Below, in pieces: positions 55,112-63,117 of a stretch of DNA of 64,000 nt. Source of the DNA: JANSYL01 sp963921255 (GTDB lineage: Bacteria; Pseudomonadota; Alphaproteobacteria; Rhodobacterales; Rhodobacteraceae); NCBI GenBank assembly GCA_963921255.3, contig CAWUEW020000001.1:1116001-1180000 (forward strand). The letters are read 5' to 3'. The translations under genes and the position numbers were made by a program. Position 1 is the stretch's first letter; each line of letters begins with the position of its first letter. The notes under the pieces were generated by a model that made no database searches, was not told the DNA's origin, and worked only from the letters and a program-made list of their open reading frames with translations.

Positions 55112-55785
55112 TGCGCGGCAGCGATCCGTGCGTCGAGGATCTCGGAGAAATCGCCGTAGCTCATGTTCGAGTAAAGCTCGCCATCAATGACAAAGGACGG
55201 TGTCCCGCTGATATCGTGCACCTGACGGTTCGCCTCGTAGGTGTCGATCATGGCTTGCGCCATGTTGGCGTCTGTCATGCAGGTATCGAGTTGATCGTTA
55301 GACATGCCGGCCATCCGGCCGATGCGGCGCAGGTTCTCGGCAATCTCACCGGGGGAGCCTTGCGTCCATTGGGCCTGCTGCGCGTAGATCATGTCGACCA
55401 CCCCGAAATACCGCTCGGGTCCGGCGCAGCGGGCCACCATCGCGGCCCAAAGGCCGTAGCGGTCGAAATACACCTCGCGGCTGACGAACCGGACATGGCC
55501 GGGGTCGATATAGGCCTCTTTGATCTGCGGCAGGACGACTTCGTGGAACCGGCGGCAATGCGGGCAGGTGAAGGAGGCATATTCGATGACCTCGACCGGC
55601 GCGTTCGGGTCGCCGATCACCATCTCCAGAACTTCTGGAGTACCCGTCGCCTCGGTTGCCGTTTGTGCATGCGCCGCACCCACCGGCATCAATGGCAGAG
55701 TTTCAGCGCGCGGACGCAACATCATCGCGCCCCCGATAGCGACAAATCCGGCACCTGCGCCCATCATCAGGGTTCTACGGTCCAT
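55108..55785 (-). CDS. DsbA-type thiol:disulfide oxidoreductase
   Basis: A 225-residue periplasmic protein. A twin-part N-terminal signal with a long hydrophobic segment (MMGAGAGFVAIGGAMML, then GAAHA) precedes the thioredoxin fold. The active site is CPHC in ASFTCPHCRRF and the cis-Pro segment reads ISGTPSFVIDGELY. It introduces or moves disulfides in exported proteins. The gene is 11 bases downstream of the DciA-like gene and coupled to the CoA transferase. Confidence 0.93.
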   Translation of the reverse strand: MDRRTLMMGAGAGFVAIGGAMMLRPRAETLPLMPVGAAHAQTATEATGTPEVLEMVIGDPNAPVEVIEYASFTCPHCRRFHEVVLPQIKEAYIDPGHVRFVSREVYFDRYGLWAAMVARCAGPERYFGVVDMIYAQQAQWTQGSPGEIAENLRRIGRMAGMSNDQLDTCMTDANMAQAMIDTYEANRQVHDISGTPSFVIDGELYSNMSYGDFSEILDARIAAAQ

Positions 55786-55796
55786 GCTCTTGCTCC

Positions 55797-56312
55797 TTAC
55801 GAATTTCGCGGGGTTGTTACATTTCGGGCCAGGCGTGCAAGCGCGTCGCGCAACCCTTCATCTTCTATCTCTTCAATCTCGGTCATCGCGCGGTCCAGTT
55901 TCGCCCGATCTGGTTGGCGCGGTTGGGCGGGCTGTTCCTGAAACGCTACCTTTCCGTCCGAGAACCCGACCGGCGCCGTTTGCGTGATATGGACCCGACT
56001 GACGGCGCGGTAGCCGTAGCAGGCGTTCACCTTCTCCACCAGTCGGTCTTTTTGCATCTCGAGCACCGGGGCGTTCCCGCCCGTCGTCAGAACAACCAAC
56101 GTGCCACCAAAACCGCGCCCGTGTGTGATTTCCACGGGGCGCGCGATCCCGGCAATGTCCTGTCCCACGATCTCGGCCCAATGGGTCAACAGCTTGGCGT
56201 CGGCAAAGCCCCGTTTCTCGGCAGGCCCCTTCAAATCCCCCGCCAAGAGCGTCGCAGCGGCCTCGAAGCCGCGCTTTCTGCGCTTGGGTGTTTCTGACGG
56301 GGCGCGAGTCAT
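55797..56312 (-). CDS. DciA-like DUF721 protein
   Basis: A 171-residue protein. The conserved DUF721 core is HWAEIVGQDIAGIARPVEITHGRGFGGTLVVLTTGGNAPVLEMQKDRLVEKVNACYGYRAVSRVHI, close to the DciA domain that loads the replicative helicase in bacteria without DnaC. The C-terminus is charged (RAKLDRAMTEIEEIEDEGLRDALARL). I start at 56312 with AAGG nine bases before it. It shares its divergent promoter region with mutY and leads the dciA-dsbA-CoA transferase unit. Confidence 0.88.
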   Translation of the reverse strand: MTRAPSETPKRRKRGFEAAATLLAGDLKGPAEKRGFADAKLLTHWAEIVGQDIAGIARPVEITHGRGFGGTLVVLTTGGNAPVLEMQKDRLVEKVNACYGYRAVSRVHITQTAPVGFSDGKVAFQEQPAQPRQPDRAKLDRAMTEIEEIEDEGLRDALARLARNVTTPRNS

Positions 56313-56394
56313 GCCTTGCCTTTCGATCATCGGCGTCAATCTATGCGTTCACCGGGTGCTAACCAATAACATCTACGTGGGGAGCGTGGAAAAC

Positions 56395-57456
56395 ATGCCA
56401 GAGGTTCAGATCAGCCCTGCCCTTTTCCCTTGGTATGACCGCCACGCGCGCGATCTGCCGTGGCGGGTCAGCCCTGCGGATCTGGCCCGTGGTGTCCGAC
56501 CAGACCCCTACCGTGTCTGGTTGTCCGAAATCATGCTGCAGCAAACGACCGTTGCCGCCGTGCGGGATTACTTCCTGAAGTTTACGACACGTTGGCCGAC
56601 GGTCTCGGATCTTGCGGCGGCAGAGGATGCCGATGTGATGGCCGCCTGGGCCGGGCTTGGGTACTACGCGCGGGCGCGGAACCTTCTGAAATGCGCACGC
56701 GTCATTGCGCAGGATCACGGCGGCGTCTTTCCAAGGACCGAAACCGCGCTGCGCGACCTGCCGGGGATCGGCCCCTACACGGCGGCCGCGATCGCCGCCA
56801 TCGCCTTCGACAAAGCGGCGGCCGTGATGGACGGGAATGTCGAGCGCGTGCTGGCGCGGGTGTTTTCCGTCCAGACCCCCTTGCCCACCGCCAAGCCCGA
56901 GCTGAAGGCCCTCGCCGAGGCCCAAACGCCACAAGTGCGACCCGGATGTTACGCCCAGGCCGTCATGGATCTTGGCGCAACGATCTGCACGCCCAAATCC
57001 CCAGCCTGCGGGATCTGCCCGTTGATGTCGGCCTGTGCGGCGCGCGCGCAGGGCATCGCGGCGGACCTTCCGCGCAAATTGCCAAAGAAACCCAAGCCAA
57101 CCCGCCATGGCATCGCCTATCTCGTCCAGCGGGCGGATGGCGCCTGGTTGCTGGAAACGCGGCCCGAAAAGGGGCTTTTGGGAGGGATGCTCGGTTGGCC
57201 CGGGACGGATTGGACGGAGGACACACCAACAGACGTGCCGCCCCTGAATGCAGACTGGTACGACCCCGGCGTCGACGTGCGCCACACATTCACGCATTTC
57301 CATCTGCGTCTGGACCTTCGCCTTGCCCGGGTAGGCCTGGCCGCGACACCCGATCGAGGAACCTTTGTGGACCGCGCCGCCTTTCGCCCCGACGATCTTC
57401 CAACCGTCATGCGCAAAGCCTTTGACGTCACGAGAGGGGCCTGGCCTGAGGATTGA
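56395..57456 (+). CDS. mutY: A/G-specific adenine glycosylase MutY
   Basis: A 353-residue base-excision glycosylase. The catalytic Glu is in LSEIMLQQTTV, the helix-hairpin-helix is LPGIGPYTAAAIAAIAF with the catalytic Asp nearby, and the [4Fe-4S] cluster cysteines appear in CTPKSPACGICPLMSAC. The C-terminal Nudix-like 8-oxoG-recognition domain follows (HGIAYLVQRADGAWLLETRPEKGLLGGMLGWPG and THFHLRLDL). It removes adenine paired with 8-oxoguanine. The ATG at 56395 follows GGGGAG; a GTG at 56386 is less likely. Confidence 0.96.
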   Translation: MPEVQISPALFPWYDRHARDLPWRVSPADLARGVRPDPYRVWLSEIMLQQTTVAAVRDYFLKFTTRWPTVSDLAAAEDADVMAAWAGLGYYARARNLLKCARVIAQDHGGVFPRTETALRDLPGIGPYTAAAIAAIAFDKAAAVMDGNVERVLARVFSVQTPLPTAKPELKALAEAQTPQVRPGCYAQAVMDLGATICTPKSPACGICPLMSACAARAQGIAADLPRKLPKKPKPTRHGIAYLVQRADGAWLLETRPEKGLLGGMLGWPGTDWTEDTPTDVPPLNADWYDPGVDVRHTFTHFHLRLDLRLARVGLAATPDRGTFVDRAAFRPDDLPTVMRKAFDVTRGAWPED

Positions 57457-57512
57457 CGCACTATGCGTTTACCCTGATTCTAAGACACGGAACGGGAAAA
57501 CGGAGACCGGCC

Positions 57513-58646
57513 ATGATCCCCGCCACACAAGTGGCCCGCCTACAGAATGCGCTGCCCTTCTGGCTGTCGCTGTTGCTGATCCCGCTGATCGTCTTCGTCG
57601 CGGGCATGGGCGGCTGGTGGCTGGTGCTTGTGCCGCTCAGCACCTGGGCCCTGTTCACGCTGTTGGATGCGGTGACCGGTCTGAACCTTGAGAATGCCGA
57701 TCTCGGCACGGATGAGGATCACCTGTTCTGGTACCGGCTTGTCACCCTGCTTTGGTTTCCCCTGCAGTTCGCGGTGATCTTTGGGATGATTGGCTACGCG
57801 ACTCAGGCCGACCACCTGAGCGGTGTGGAAAAATGGGGCCTGTTCTTTGGGGTCGGTGTTTTGTCGGGGACGATTGGCATCAACTATTCGCATGAGTTGA
57901 TGCACCAGAAATCCAAGTTGGAGCGCTGGTTGGGCGATTTGCTGTTGGCCTCGGTGCTGTATTCACACTTCCGGTCCGAACATCTGTTGGTTCACCACCG
58001 CTATGTCGGCACCAACCGCGACCCGGTGACCGCCCGCTACAACGAGGGCTTTCATCGCTTTTTCCCGCGCGTCCTGCGTCAATCCCTTGCGTCGGCCCTG
58101 AAGGCCGAAGCCGCGATGCTGGCGCGCAAGGGCACGTCGGCGTGGTCCCTTTCCAACCCGTTTTGGCGGTATGCCGCCTTGGAAGGCGGCATGGTTGCCC
58201 TTGCCGCGGTGATCGGCGGTTGGGAGGGTGTGGTCCTGTTCGCGGTGCAGGCCTTCACGGCAATCTGGCAATTGGAGCTCACCAATTATGTCGAGCACTA
58301 CGGGCTGACGCGGCGGCATCTGGGTGACGGCAAGTACGAGCATGTCCTGCCCCGGCACTCCTGGAATGCCGCCCACAAGGCATCGAACTGGCTTTTGATC
58401 AATCTGCAGCGCCATTCCGACCACCACTACAAACCCGACCGTCGTTTTCCGCTTTTGCAGAACTACACCGAGGACGACGCACCACAGCTGCCCTTCGGGT
58501 ATCCGGTCATGACCGCCGCCGCGATGATCCCGCCTCTGTGGAAGCGGGTCATGAACCCGCGGGTCAAAGCATGGCGACGACAGCACTATTCCGACATTGA
58601 TGACTGGCACCCGTACAACAAGGGCCTGAACCCCGCGCCGCGATAG
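57513..58646 (+). CDS. alkB: Alkane 1-monooxygenase AlkB
   Basis: A 377-residue integral-membrane di-iron monooxygenase. The histidine boxes are present: HELMH near 131-135, HLLVHHRYVG near 155-160, the third HSDHHYKPDRRFPLL and the additional NYVEHYG motif, with several membrane helices in between. It oxidises medium-chain alkanes to alkanols with rubredoxin electrons; no rubredoxin or rubredoxin reductase gene is adjacent. The ATG at 57513 follows CGGAGA. It lies 57 bases after mutY. Confidence 0.95.
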   Translation: MIPATQVARLQNALPFWLSLLLIPLIVFVAGMGGWWLVLVPLSTWALFTLLDAVTGLNLENADLGTDEDHLFWYRLVTLLWFPLQFAVIFGMIGYATQADHLSGVEKWGLFFGVGVLSGTIGINYSHELMHQKSKLERWLGDLLLASVLYSHFRSEHLLVHHRYVGTNRDPVTARYNEGFHRFFPRVLRQSLASALKAEAAMLARKGTSAWSLSNPFWRYAALEGGMVALAAVIGGWEGVVLFAVQAFTAIWQLELTNYVEHYGLTRRHLGDGKYEHVLPRHSWNAAHKASNWLLINLQRHSDHHYKPDRRFPLLQNYTEDDAPQLPFGYPVMTAAAMIPPLWKRVMNPRVKAWRRQHYSDIDDWHPYNKGLNPAPR

Positions 58647-58673
58647 GCCCCGGCCCCCGGTTCACGCAATCCA

Positions 58674-59309
58674 TCAGCGCTGAATGGCGGGCGTCTTGTG
58701 AATATGCAGGCCGTCTTCCGCCGCCGTCACCAGATAGTGACCAACATCCGCGCGACTGATCAGCCCCTGGCGCCAAGTGTCCGGCTCGACCAACACCTGG
58801 TACTTTCCGGTGCGTTCTGTGTTCGTCAGGATGCCGGGCCGCGCGATGGTCCAATCGAGGCTGCTGCCCCTGATCAACTCTTCCTGAATGGCCTTGTCGG
58901 AATAGGCGCGCCCCAGAAACACGTTTCGCGCAATCTTTTCCGGGAAGGACAGGAACGAATAGCTGTCCCCGGCGCCGAACCCCGTCACCGCGATCAGGCG
59001 TTTGATCCCCGCGTCTTCCATCGCAGGAAGCAGCGCCTGGGTCGCGCTGGAGAACAGCGTCGTGACATTCAAAACCCGGATGTCGCGCGGCACACCAAGG
59101 CAAAGGATCACGGCATCTACGCCAGCAATCGCTTTGGCAAGGTCTGCCGGGTCGGTCGCGTCACCCGGCAGCTTCTCCAGGTTCGGAGCTTCAAGGTCCA
59201 CGCTGTCGATGGTGCGGGCCATGGCGCGCACGTCGTGTCCCCGCTCGACCGCGTAGATCATCGTCTCTTTGCCGATGCCTTTGCTGGCCCCAATGATGCT
59301 GAGTTTCAT
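58674..59309 (-). CDS. NAD(P)-binding (NmrA/atypical SDR) protein
   Basis: A 211-residue Rossmann protein. The N-terminal KLSIIGASKGIGKETMIYAVERGHDVRAM binds NAD(P); no YxxxK is seen, typical of the atypical NAD(P)-binding group (NmrA/HSCARG-like). ARPGILTNTERTGKYQVL and ISRADVGHYLVTAAE follow the family layout. It sits downstream of the bicupin and TetR genes on the same strand with a good GGAGA ribosome site, so it is probably the last gene of that operon. Confidence 0.9.
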   Translation of the reverse strand: MKLSIIGASKGIGKETMIYAVERGHDVRAMARTIDSVDLEAPNLEKLPGDATDPADLAKAIAGVDAVILCLGVPRDIRVLNVTTLFSSATQALLPAMEDAGIKRLIAVTGFGAGDSYSFLSFPEKIARNVFLGRAYSDKAIQEELIRGSSLDWTIARPGILTNTERTGKYQVLVEPDTWRQGLISRADVGHYLVTAAEDGLHIHKTPAIQR

Positions 59310-59365
59310 CGCGCGTCTCCTTTCACCAGAAAGATAAACACGCGCAATGAAACGATCACATGACC

Positions 59366-60037
59366 TTATGCCGCGGCGGCAAAGGGAAGATGGCCGGTCT
59401 TCACATAAATCAGCGCCCCGTCGTCCGCCCGCGGACTGTGGCGGGAGAGGTGCGGGCTGCGGATCCAGGTCCCGGCGGGATAGTCGCCATGCTCATCCTG
59501 GAACGTGCCTTCGAGCACGAAAATTTCTTCACCGCCCCAATGACTATGCTCACCGAGTTTTGTGCCCGGCGCCCACCGGACGAGGGCGACGTTTTCACCG
59601 GGTACGCTGTGCAGCGGCAGAACGGTCAATCCCGGAACTTGTCCCGGCAGAAACTGCGCCGTGTTGGTGTCGATGGCCTTCTGCTCGACATCTTCAGAGT
59701 CGAACTGGTGCAGCTTGACCAGTATGGTTGCACCCTCGGGTCCGATCCGGGGCGTATGGGCGGTGCCGATCGGATTGCGGACGTAAGTGCCTGCCGGATA
59801 GTCCGCGTGTTCGTCGGAAAAGACCCCGTCAAGCACCATGAATTCCTCGCCGCCGCCGTGGCTGTGGGCGTCGAACTGGCTGTTGGGCGCGAAACGCACG
59901 ATCGTCGTGGCCCGGGCCACCTCATCGCCAATCCGGTCGAGCATCATACGTTCCACCCCACTCGCCGGAGAGGCGACCCAAGCGTAGTCGTCAGGCCGGA
60001 TCACGACCCGTTGGGAGAAATCAGCGTTCAGATTCAT
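59366..60037 (-). CDS. Bicupin (ChrR cupin-like) protein
   Basis: A 223-residue protein with two similar cupin halves. Both show the metal-binding His-x-His pattern with a following Glu: FDAHSHGGGEEFMVLDGVF and LGEHSHWGGEEIFVLEGTF, and both continue DEHADYPAGTY or DEHGDYPAGTW, so the protein arose by duplication. It resembles the C-terminal cupin of the anti-sigma factor ChrR but lacks the N-terminal zinc-binding anti-sigma domain. The metal and the molecule sensed or altered are unknown. It starts four bases inside the TetR gene (coupled). Confidence 0.92.
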   Translation of the reverse strand: MNLNADFSQRVVIRPDDYAWVASPASGVERMMLDRIGDEVARATTIVRFAPNSQFDAHSHGGGEEFMVLDGVFSDEHADYPAGTYVRNPIGTAHTPRIGPEGATILVKLHQFDSEDVEQKAIDTNTAQFLPGQVPGLTVLPLHSVPGENVALVRWAPGTKLGEHSHWGGEEIFVLEGTFQDEHGDYPAGTWIRSPHLSRHSPRADDGALIYVKTGHLPFAAAA

Positions 60038-60603
60038 GTCAGGTGCTCCGGCAAAAGGCGACGGCGCAAAAGGGCCGTCGCATGGTCATAGGTTTCAAGA
60101 GATTGCGCCGCGCGCGCGGCCAGTTGCGCGCCTTCGACCAAGGCAAAGGCATGGTGTGCCTCGAGGGCGGGATCGGCTGTGTGGGCAATGGTGCCGTCGG
60201 CTTCGGCTTCACGGAACGCCTGCACCAGCCAGGACGTGATGTCGGCCTGGAACTTGGCCACCCGGTCTTTCACGTCGTCGGGCAACGACGCGCGCGAAGC
60301 CGCAAAGGAGACGCACAGGCACAGGCTGCGCCCGCCCTCCAGCGCATCGCGATAAAGATCCAGAAAGGCGGCAAGGCGCACCGCCGCTCGCGCTCTATTG
60401 AACTGCGCCAACTCGGCCAGTGTTCGATCCGCGTAGCGGTCCATGACCGCAAGGGCCAAATCCCCTTTGGTCGGGAAATGATGGTGGACACTGGCCTTGC
60501 GAATATCCGCCCCTTTGGCGAGATCCGCAAAGCTGAACGCATCAAAACCCCGGCTGCGGGCCAGGTCTTCGGCATGGGTGAGGAGGTGGTGTTTCGTATC
60601 CAT
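60034..60603 (-). CDS. TetR/AcrR-family transcriptional regulator
   Basis: A 189-residue repressor. The HTH near the N-terminus is FSFADLAKGADIRKASVHHHFPTKGDLALAVMDRYADRTL, and the C-terminal ligand-binding domain is alpha-helical with two cysteines in GRSLCLCVSFAAS. It heads a coupled operon with the bicupin and the NAD(P)-binding gene. Its ATG is three bases from a near-perfect 18-bp palindrome, so it probably represses its own operon. The inducing ligand is unknown. Confidence 0.94.
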   Translation of the reverse strand: MDTKHHLLTHAEDLARSRGFDAFSFADLAKGADIRKASVHHHFPTKGDLALAVMDRYADRTLAELAQFNRARAAVRLAAFLDLYRDALEGGRSLCLCVSFAASRASLPDDVKDRVAKFQADITSWLVQAFREAEADGTIAHTADPALEAHHAFALVEGAQLAARAAQSLETYDHATALLRRRLLPEHLT

Positions 60604-60606
60604 GGC

Positions 60607-60624
60607 CTACCAACTAGTAGGTAG
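60607..60624 (-). promoter_or_regulatory. TetR operator palindrome at the operon start
   Basis: CTACCAACTAGTAGGTAG is an 18-bp inverted repeat with one symmetric mismatch, ending 3 bases before the regulator ATG. On the minus strand TTGAAT and TAGTTG are 17 bases apart across it. That would start transcription at or near the ATG, and no Shine-Dalgarno sequence is visible, so a leaderless mRNA is possible. Confidence 0.75.
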
Positions 60625-60650
60625 TTCCAGTTAATTCAAGGCCGACGACG

Positions 60651-60682
60651 AAAAAACCCCGCCGTCTTGGAGGTCGGCGGGG
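60651..60682 (-). terminator. Rho-independent terminator after ccrM
   Basis: CCCCGCCG (60657-60664) and CGGCGGGG (60675-60682) form the stem; on the minus strand it is followed by TTTTTT (60651-60656). It lies 48 bases past the ccrM stop. Confidence 0.9.
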
Positions 60683-60729
60683 CAAGTGCGCGTCGCGGGG
60701 GGCGGCCCCGCGCGCTGATGTGCGTTGGA

Positions 60730-61830
60730 TCAGTTGGCCATTTCGGACCGGATCTGCTGACGGAGCACGTCAATTGGCACCGTCTTCCCGTCGCGATGGA
60801 AGTGCCAGTATGTCCACCCATTGCAGGACGGCGCACCTTCAAGCTTGGCCCCGACCTGGTGGATCGAGCCTTTGACATCGTCGGCGATCAGGGTGCCGTC
60901 CACGCGCACCTTGGCCATCTGGCCGCGCGCATTGACCAGCATTTCGCCCGGGCGCAGCATGCCGCGTTCCACCAACTGGCCAAACGGCACCCGCGGCTCG
61001 GCGCGTTTCGACGTGGCCGTTTCGAGTGCCCCGCGATCCAGCCGGCGGACCTTGGACAAACGCTTTTCCGCGATGGCGCGGTAGCTGTCTTCCCGCTCGA
61101 TCCCGATGAAGTCGCGGCCAAGCATCTTGGCCACCGCGCCTGTTGTCCCCGTTCCGAAGAACGGGTCGAGGACCACGTCGCCGGGGTTCGTCGAGCCGAC
61201 CAAAATGCGGTGCAGCAAGGCCTCGGGCTTCTGCGTTGGATGCGCCTTGTCGCCCTTGTCGTCCTTGAGGCGTTCGCCACCATTGCAGATCGGGATCACC
61301 CAATCCGAGCGCATCTGCACGCCTTCGTTGAGCGCCTTCAAAGCTTCGTAGTTGAAGGTGTATTTCGCGCCTTCGGATTTCGACGCCCAGATCATCGTCT
61401 CATGGGCGTTGGTCAGCCGCTTGCCGCGAAAGTTGGGCATGGGGTTCGATTTGCGCCACACCACATCGTTCAAAATCCAATAGCCTTGGTTTTGCAATTC
61501 GGCGCCCACGCGGAAAATATTGTGGTAGCTGCCGATCACCCAGATCGCGCCATTGGGCTTCAGAAGCCGCCGTGCCTCGGCCAGCCAGGCTTTCGTGAAG
61601 CTGTCATACGCTTTGAAACTGTCGAACTGATCCCAATGGTCGTCGACGGCGTCCACCATCGTGTTGTTCGGGCGGTGCAAGGTGCCCTTGAGCTGAAGGT
61701 TGTAGGGCGGATCCGCAAAGATCAGATCGACCGACGCATCGGGGAGACCGCGCATCACCTCGATGCAGTCGCCGTCCAAAATAACATTGCGTGGCAACGT
61801 CGCCGCCGCCTTCTGGGTGGTTTTCGTCAT
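60730..61830 (-). CDS. ccrM: Cell-cycle DNA methyltransferase CcrM (GANTC)
   Basis: A 366-residue beta-class adenine methyltransferase. Motif IV is ADPPYNLQLKGT with DPPY at residues 40-43, and the SAM-binding motif I is DPFFGTGTTGAVAKML. The target-recognition region lies between, and the C-terminal 80 residues (RGMLRPGEMLVNARGQMAKVRVDG, SIHQVGAKLEGAPSCNGWTYWH) are the CcrM-specific extension needed for DNA binding. It methylates adenine in GANTC late in the cell cycle. The ATG at 61830 follows GAAGG. Its promoter region carries GANTC sites and a DnaA box. Confidence 0.97.
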   Translation of the reverse strand: MTKTTQKAAATLPRNVILDGDCIEVMRGLPDASVDLIFADPPYNLQLKGTLHRPNNTMVDAVDDHWDQFDSFKAYDSFTKAWLAEARRLLKPNGAIWVIGSYHNIFRVGAELQNQGYWILNDVVWRKSNPMPNFRGKRLTNAHETMIWASKSEGAKYTFNYEALKALNEGVQMRSDWVIPICNGGERLKDDKGDKAHPTQKPEALLHRILVGSTNPGDVVLDPFFGTGTTGAVAKMLGRDFIGIEREDSYRAIAEKRLSKVRRLDRGALETATSKRAEPRVPFGQLVERGMLRPGEMLVNARGQMAKVRVDGTLIADDVKGSIHQVGAKLEGAPSCNGWTYWHFHRDGKTVPIDVLRQQIRSEMAN

Positions 61831-61874
61831 TTCACTGCCTTCTAACCGCGCCTCTGAAGGGCGCTTTTGCTTGG

Positions 61875-61945
61875 TTATCCACAGAGTCGCCGAAAACCGA
61901 TTCGGCGTCAATTTATTTATTGGAATCAGTGTGTTGCGCGGAGTC
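61875..61945 (-). promoter_or_regulatory. ccrM promoter region with DnaA box and four GANTC sites
   Basis: An exact DnaA box TTATCCACA lies at 61875-61883, abutting a GANTC site at 61884-61888. Further GANTC sites are at 61899-61903, 61923-61927 and 61941-61945, the last two inside the rnhB end. On the minus strand TTGACG (61906-61911) and GACTCT (61883-61888) are 17 bases apart, placing the first GANTC site at the -10 position. Confidence 0.75.
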
Positions 61946-62545
61946 AGAATGCAATATGTTGTGCACCGGCTTGAACGATCGTCTATGATGCGGGGTGACC
62001 CCCAGATGTAGTAGGGCAGCGCGATGTTCTGCCGTTGGGTAGCCCTGGTTGCCCTCCCACCCATACCCGGGATGGGCCTTCGCGAGGTCCGCCATCACGC
62101 GATCCCGCGCGACTTTCGCAATGATCGAAGCCGCTGCGATAGACAGGCAGCGCGCGTCGCCTTTCACCACGGCCGTCGCCGCGCACGGGAGGTCTGGTGG
62201 AATGGCGTTGCCATCGATCAGCGCGTGACGGGCGGCGGTCGGCAACCCCTCAACCGCGCGGCGCATGGCCAGGAGCGCGGCATTCCGAATGTTGAGCGCG
62301 TCGATCTCTTCGACCGTGGCCCAGGCCAGACTGACGGTGGCGGACACCATCAGCGCGTCATAGAGCACGACCCGGCGTGCCGCTGACAGTTTCTTGGAAT
62401 CGTTCAGGCCAACGGGGATGCGGTCGGGGTCCAGTATGACCGCAGCCGCAGACACGGGTCCGGCCAAAGGACCGCGGCCCGCTTCGTCCACCCCCGCCAC
62501 CAGCCGGCCGAGTTCGGTTTCCATGTTCAGGTTCGGCGCATCCAT
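61913..62545 (-). CDS. rnhB: Ribonuclease HII
   Basis: A 210-residue RNase H. The catalytic residues are visible in GVDEAGRGPLAGPVSAAAVIL (Asp20-Glu21), HALIDGNAIP and VARDRVMADL. It removes RNA from RNA-DNA hybrids, including single ribonucleotides. The ATG at 62545 is chosen from the MDAPNLNMETELGRLVAGVDEA alignment. The gene is upstream of ccrM on the same strand, a pairing conserved in Alphaproteobacteria, and 82 bases separate them. Confidence 0.95.
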   Translation of the reverse strand: MDAPNLNMETELGRLVAGVDEAGRGPLAGPVSAAAVILDPDRIPVGLNDSKKLSAARRVVLYDALMVSATVSLAWATVEEIDALNIRNAALLAMRRAVEGLPTAARHALIDGNAIPPDLPCAATAVVKGDARCLSIAAASIIAKVARDRVMADLAKAHPGYGWEGNQGYPTAEHRAALLHLGVTPHHRRSFKPVHNILHSDSAQHTDSNK

Positions 62546-62578
62546 GGCCCGCTTGTTCCACGGCCTGCGCGGGGACAC

Positions 62579-62613
62579 AAGAAAACGGCGGCCCGAGACA
62601 TCCCGGACCGCCG
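62579..62613 (-). terminator. Rho-independent terminator after the repeat-containing exported protein gene
   Basis: CGGCGGCCCG near 62586-62595 pairs with CGGACCGCCG (62604-62613) across a short loop; on the minus strand it is followed by TTTTCTT. It separates the exported-protein gene from rnhB. Confidence 0.75.
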
Positions 62614-62658
62614 TGCCTGTCGCTTGTTGTGCGACTGCTCGATCAGGTGAGGTGCGGA

Positions 62659-63117
62659 TTACCCACGCACCCATCCGTTGCGATGCAGGCACCGACCTGC
62701 ATAGAAGTTGCGAATGCCGTTCTGGGTGCGGACCTGACGGATGCAGTTCTCGGGCAGGCGTTCGGGGCGCGCGACATTACGCTGCATGCACCGCTGGTTG
62801 TAGCCGCGGAAGACGCCATTGGCGGTCTGGAATTCGCGACGGCACTGTGCGGGGGCAACCAATTGACGCGGCTGGACGGGCTGGATCACAGGACGGTGCG
62901 GCTGCTGCGGCGCGGGCTGTGCCGCCGCCTGGCCCTGTCGGCTGTTGTGAATGTCGATCGCGCGGCTGATCGCAAACAGCGCAAGCAACCCCCCAAAGAT
63001 CGCAGCGGCTTCGTCGCCGTTGGCACGGGCGGGGGTGGCGCTGGCACCCAGGCTGGTGACGGCAATGGTCAGCGCGAGGGCGCCGGCGGTAACTGTTTTT
63101 CCAAGCGAGGCAAACAT
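62659..63117 (-). CDS. Exported protein with two cysteine-containing repeats
   Basis: A 152-residue protein with a signal peptide (MFASLGKTVTAGALALTIAV, cleaved after ARA), then a Gln/Pro/Ala-rich segment (AQPAPQQPHRPVIQPVQPRQ). The C-terminal part has two matching 23-residue units, each starting with Cys and ending RCxxRN: CRREFQTANGVFRGYNQRC and CIRQVRTQNGIRNFYAGRC. The shared pattern is C-x5-T-x-NG-x4-Y-x2-RC-x2-RN. Four cysteines could form two disulfides. Not recognised as a named family. An AAGGA site precedes the ATG. Confidence 0.8.
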   Translation of the reverse strand: MFASLGKTVTAGALALTIAVTSLGASATPARANGDEAAAIFGGLLALFAISRAIDIHNSRQGQAAAQPAPQQPHRPVIQPVQPRQLVAPAQCRREFQTANGVFRGYNQRCMQRNVARPERLPENCIRQVRTQNGIRNFYAGRCLHRNGWVRG

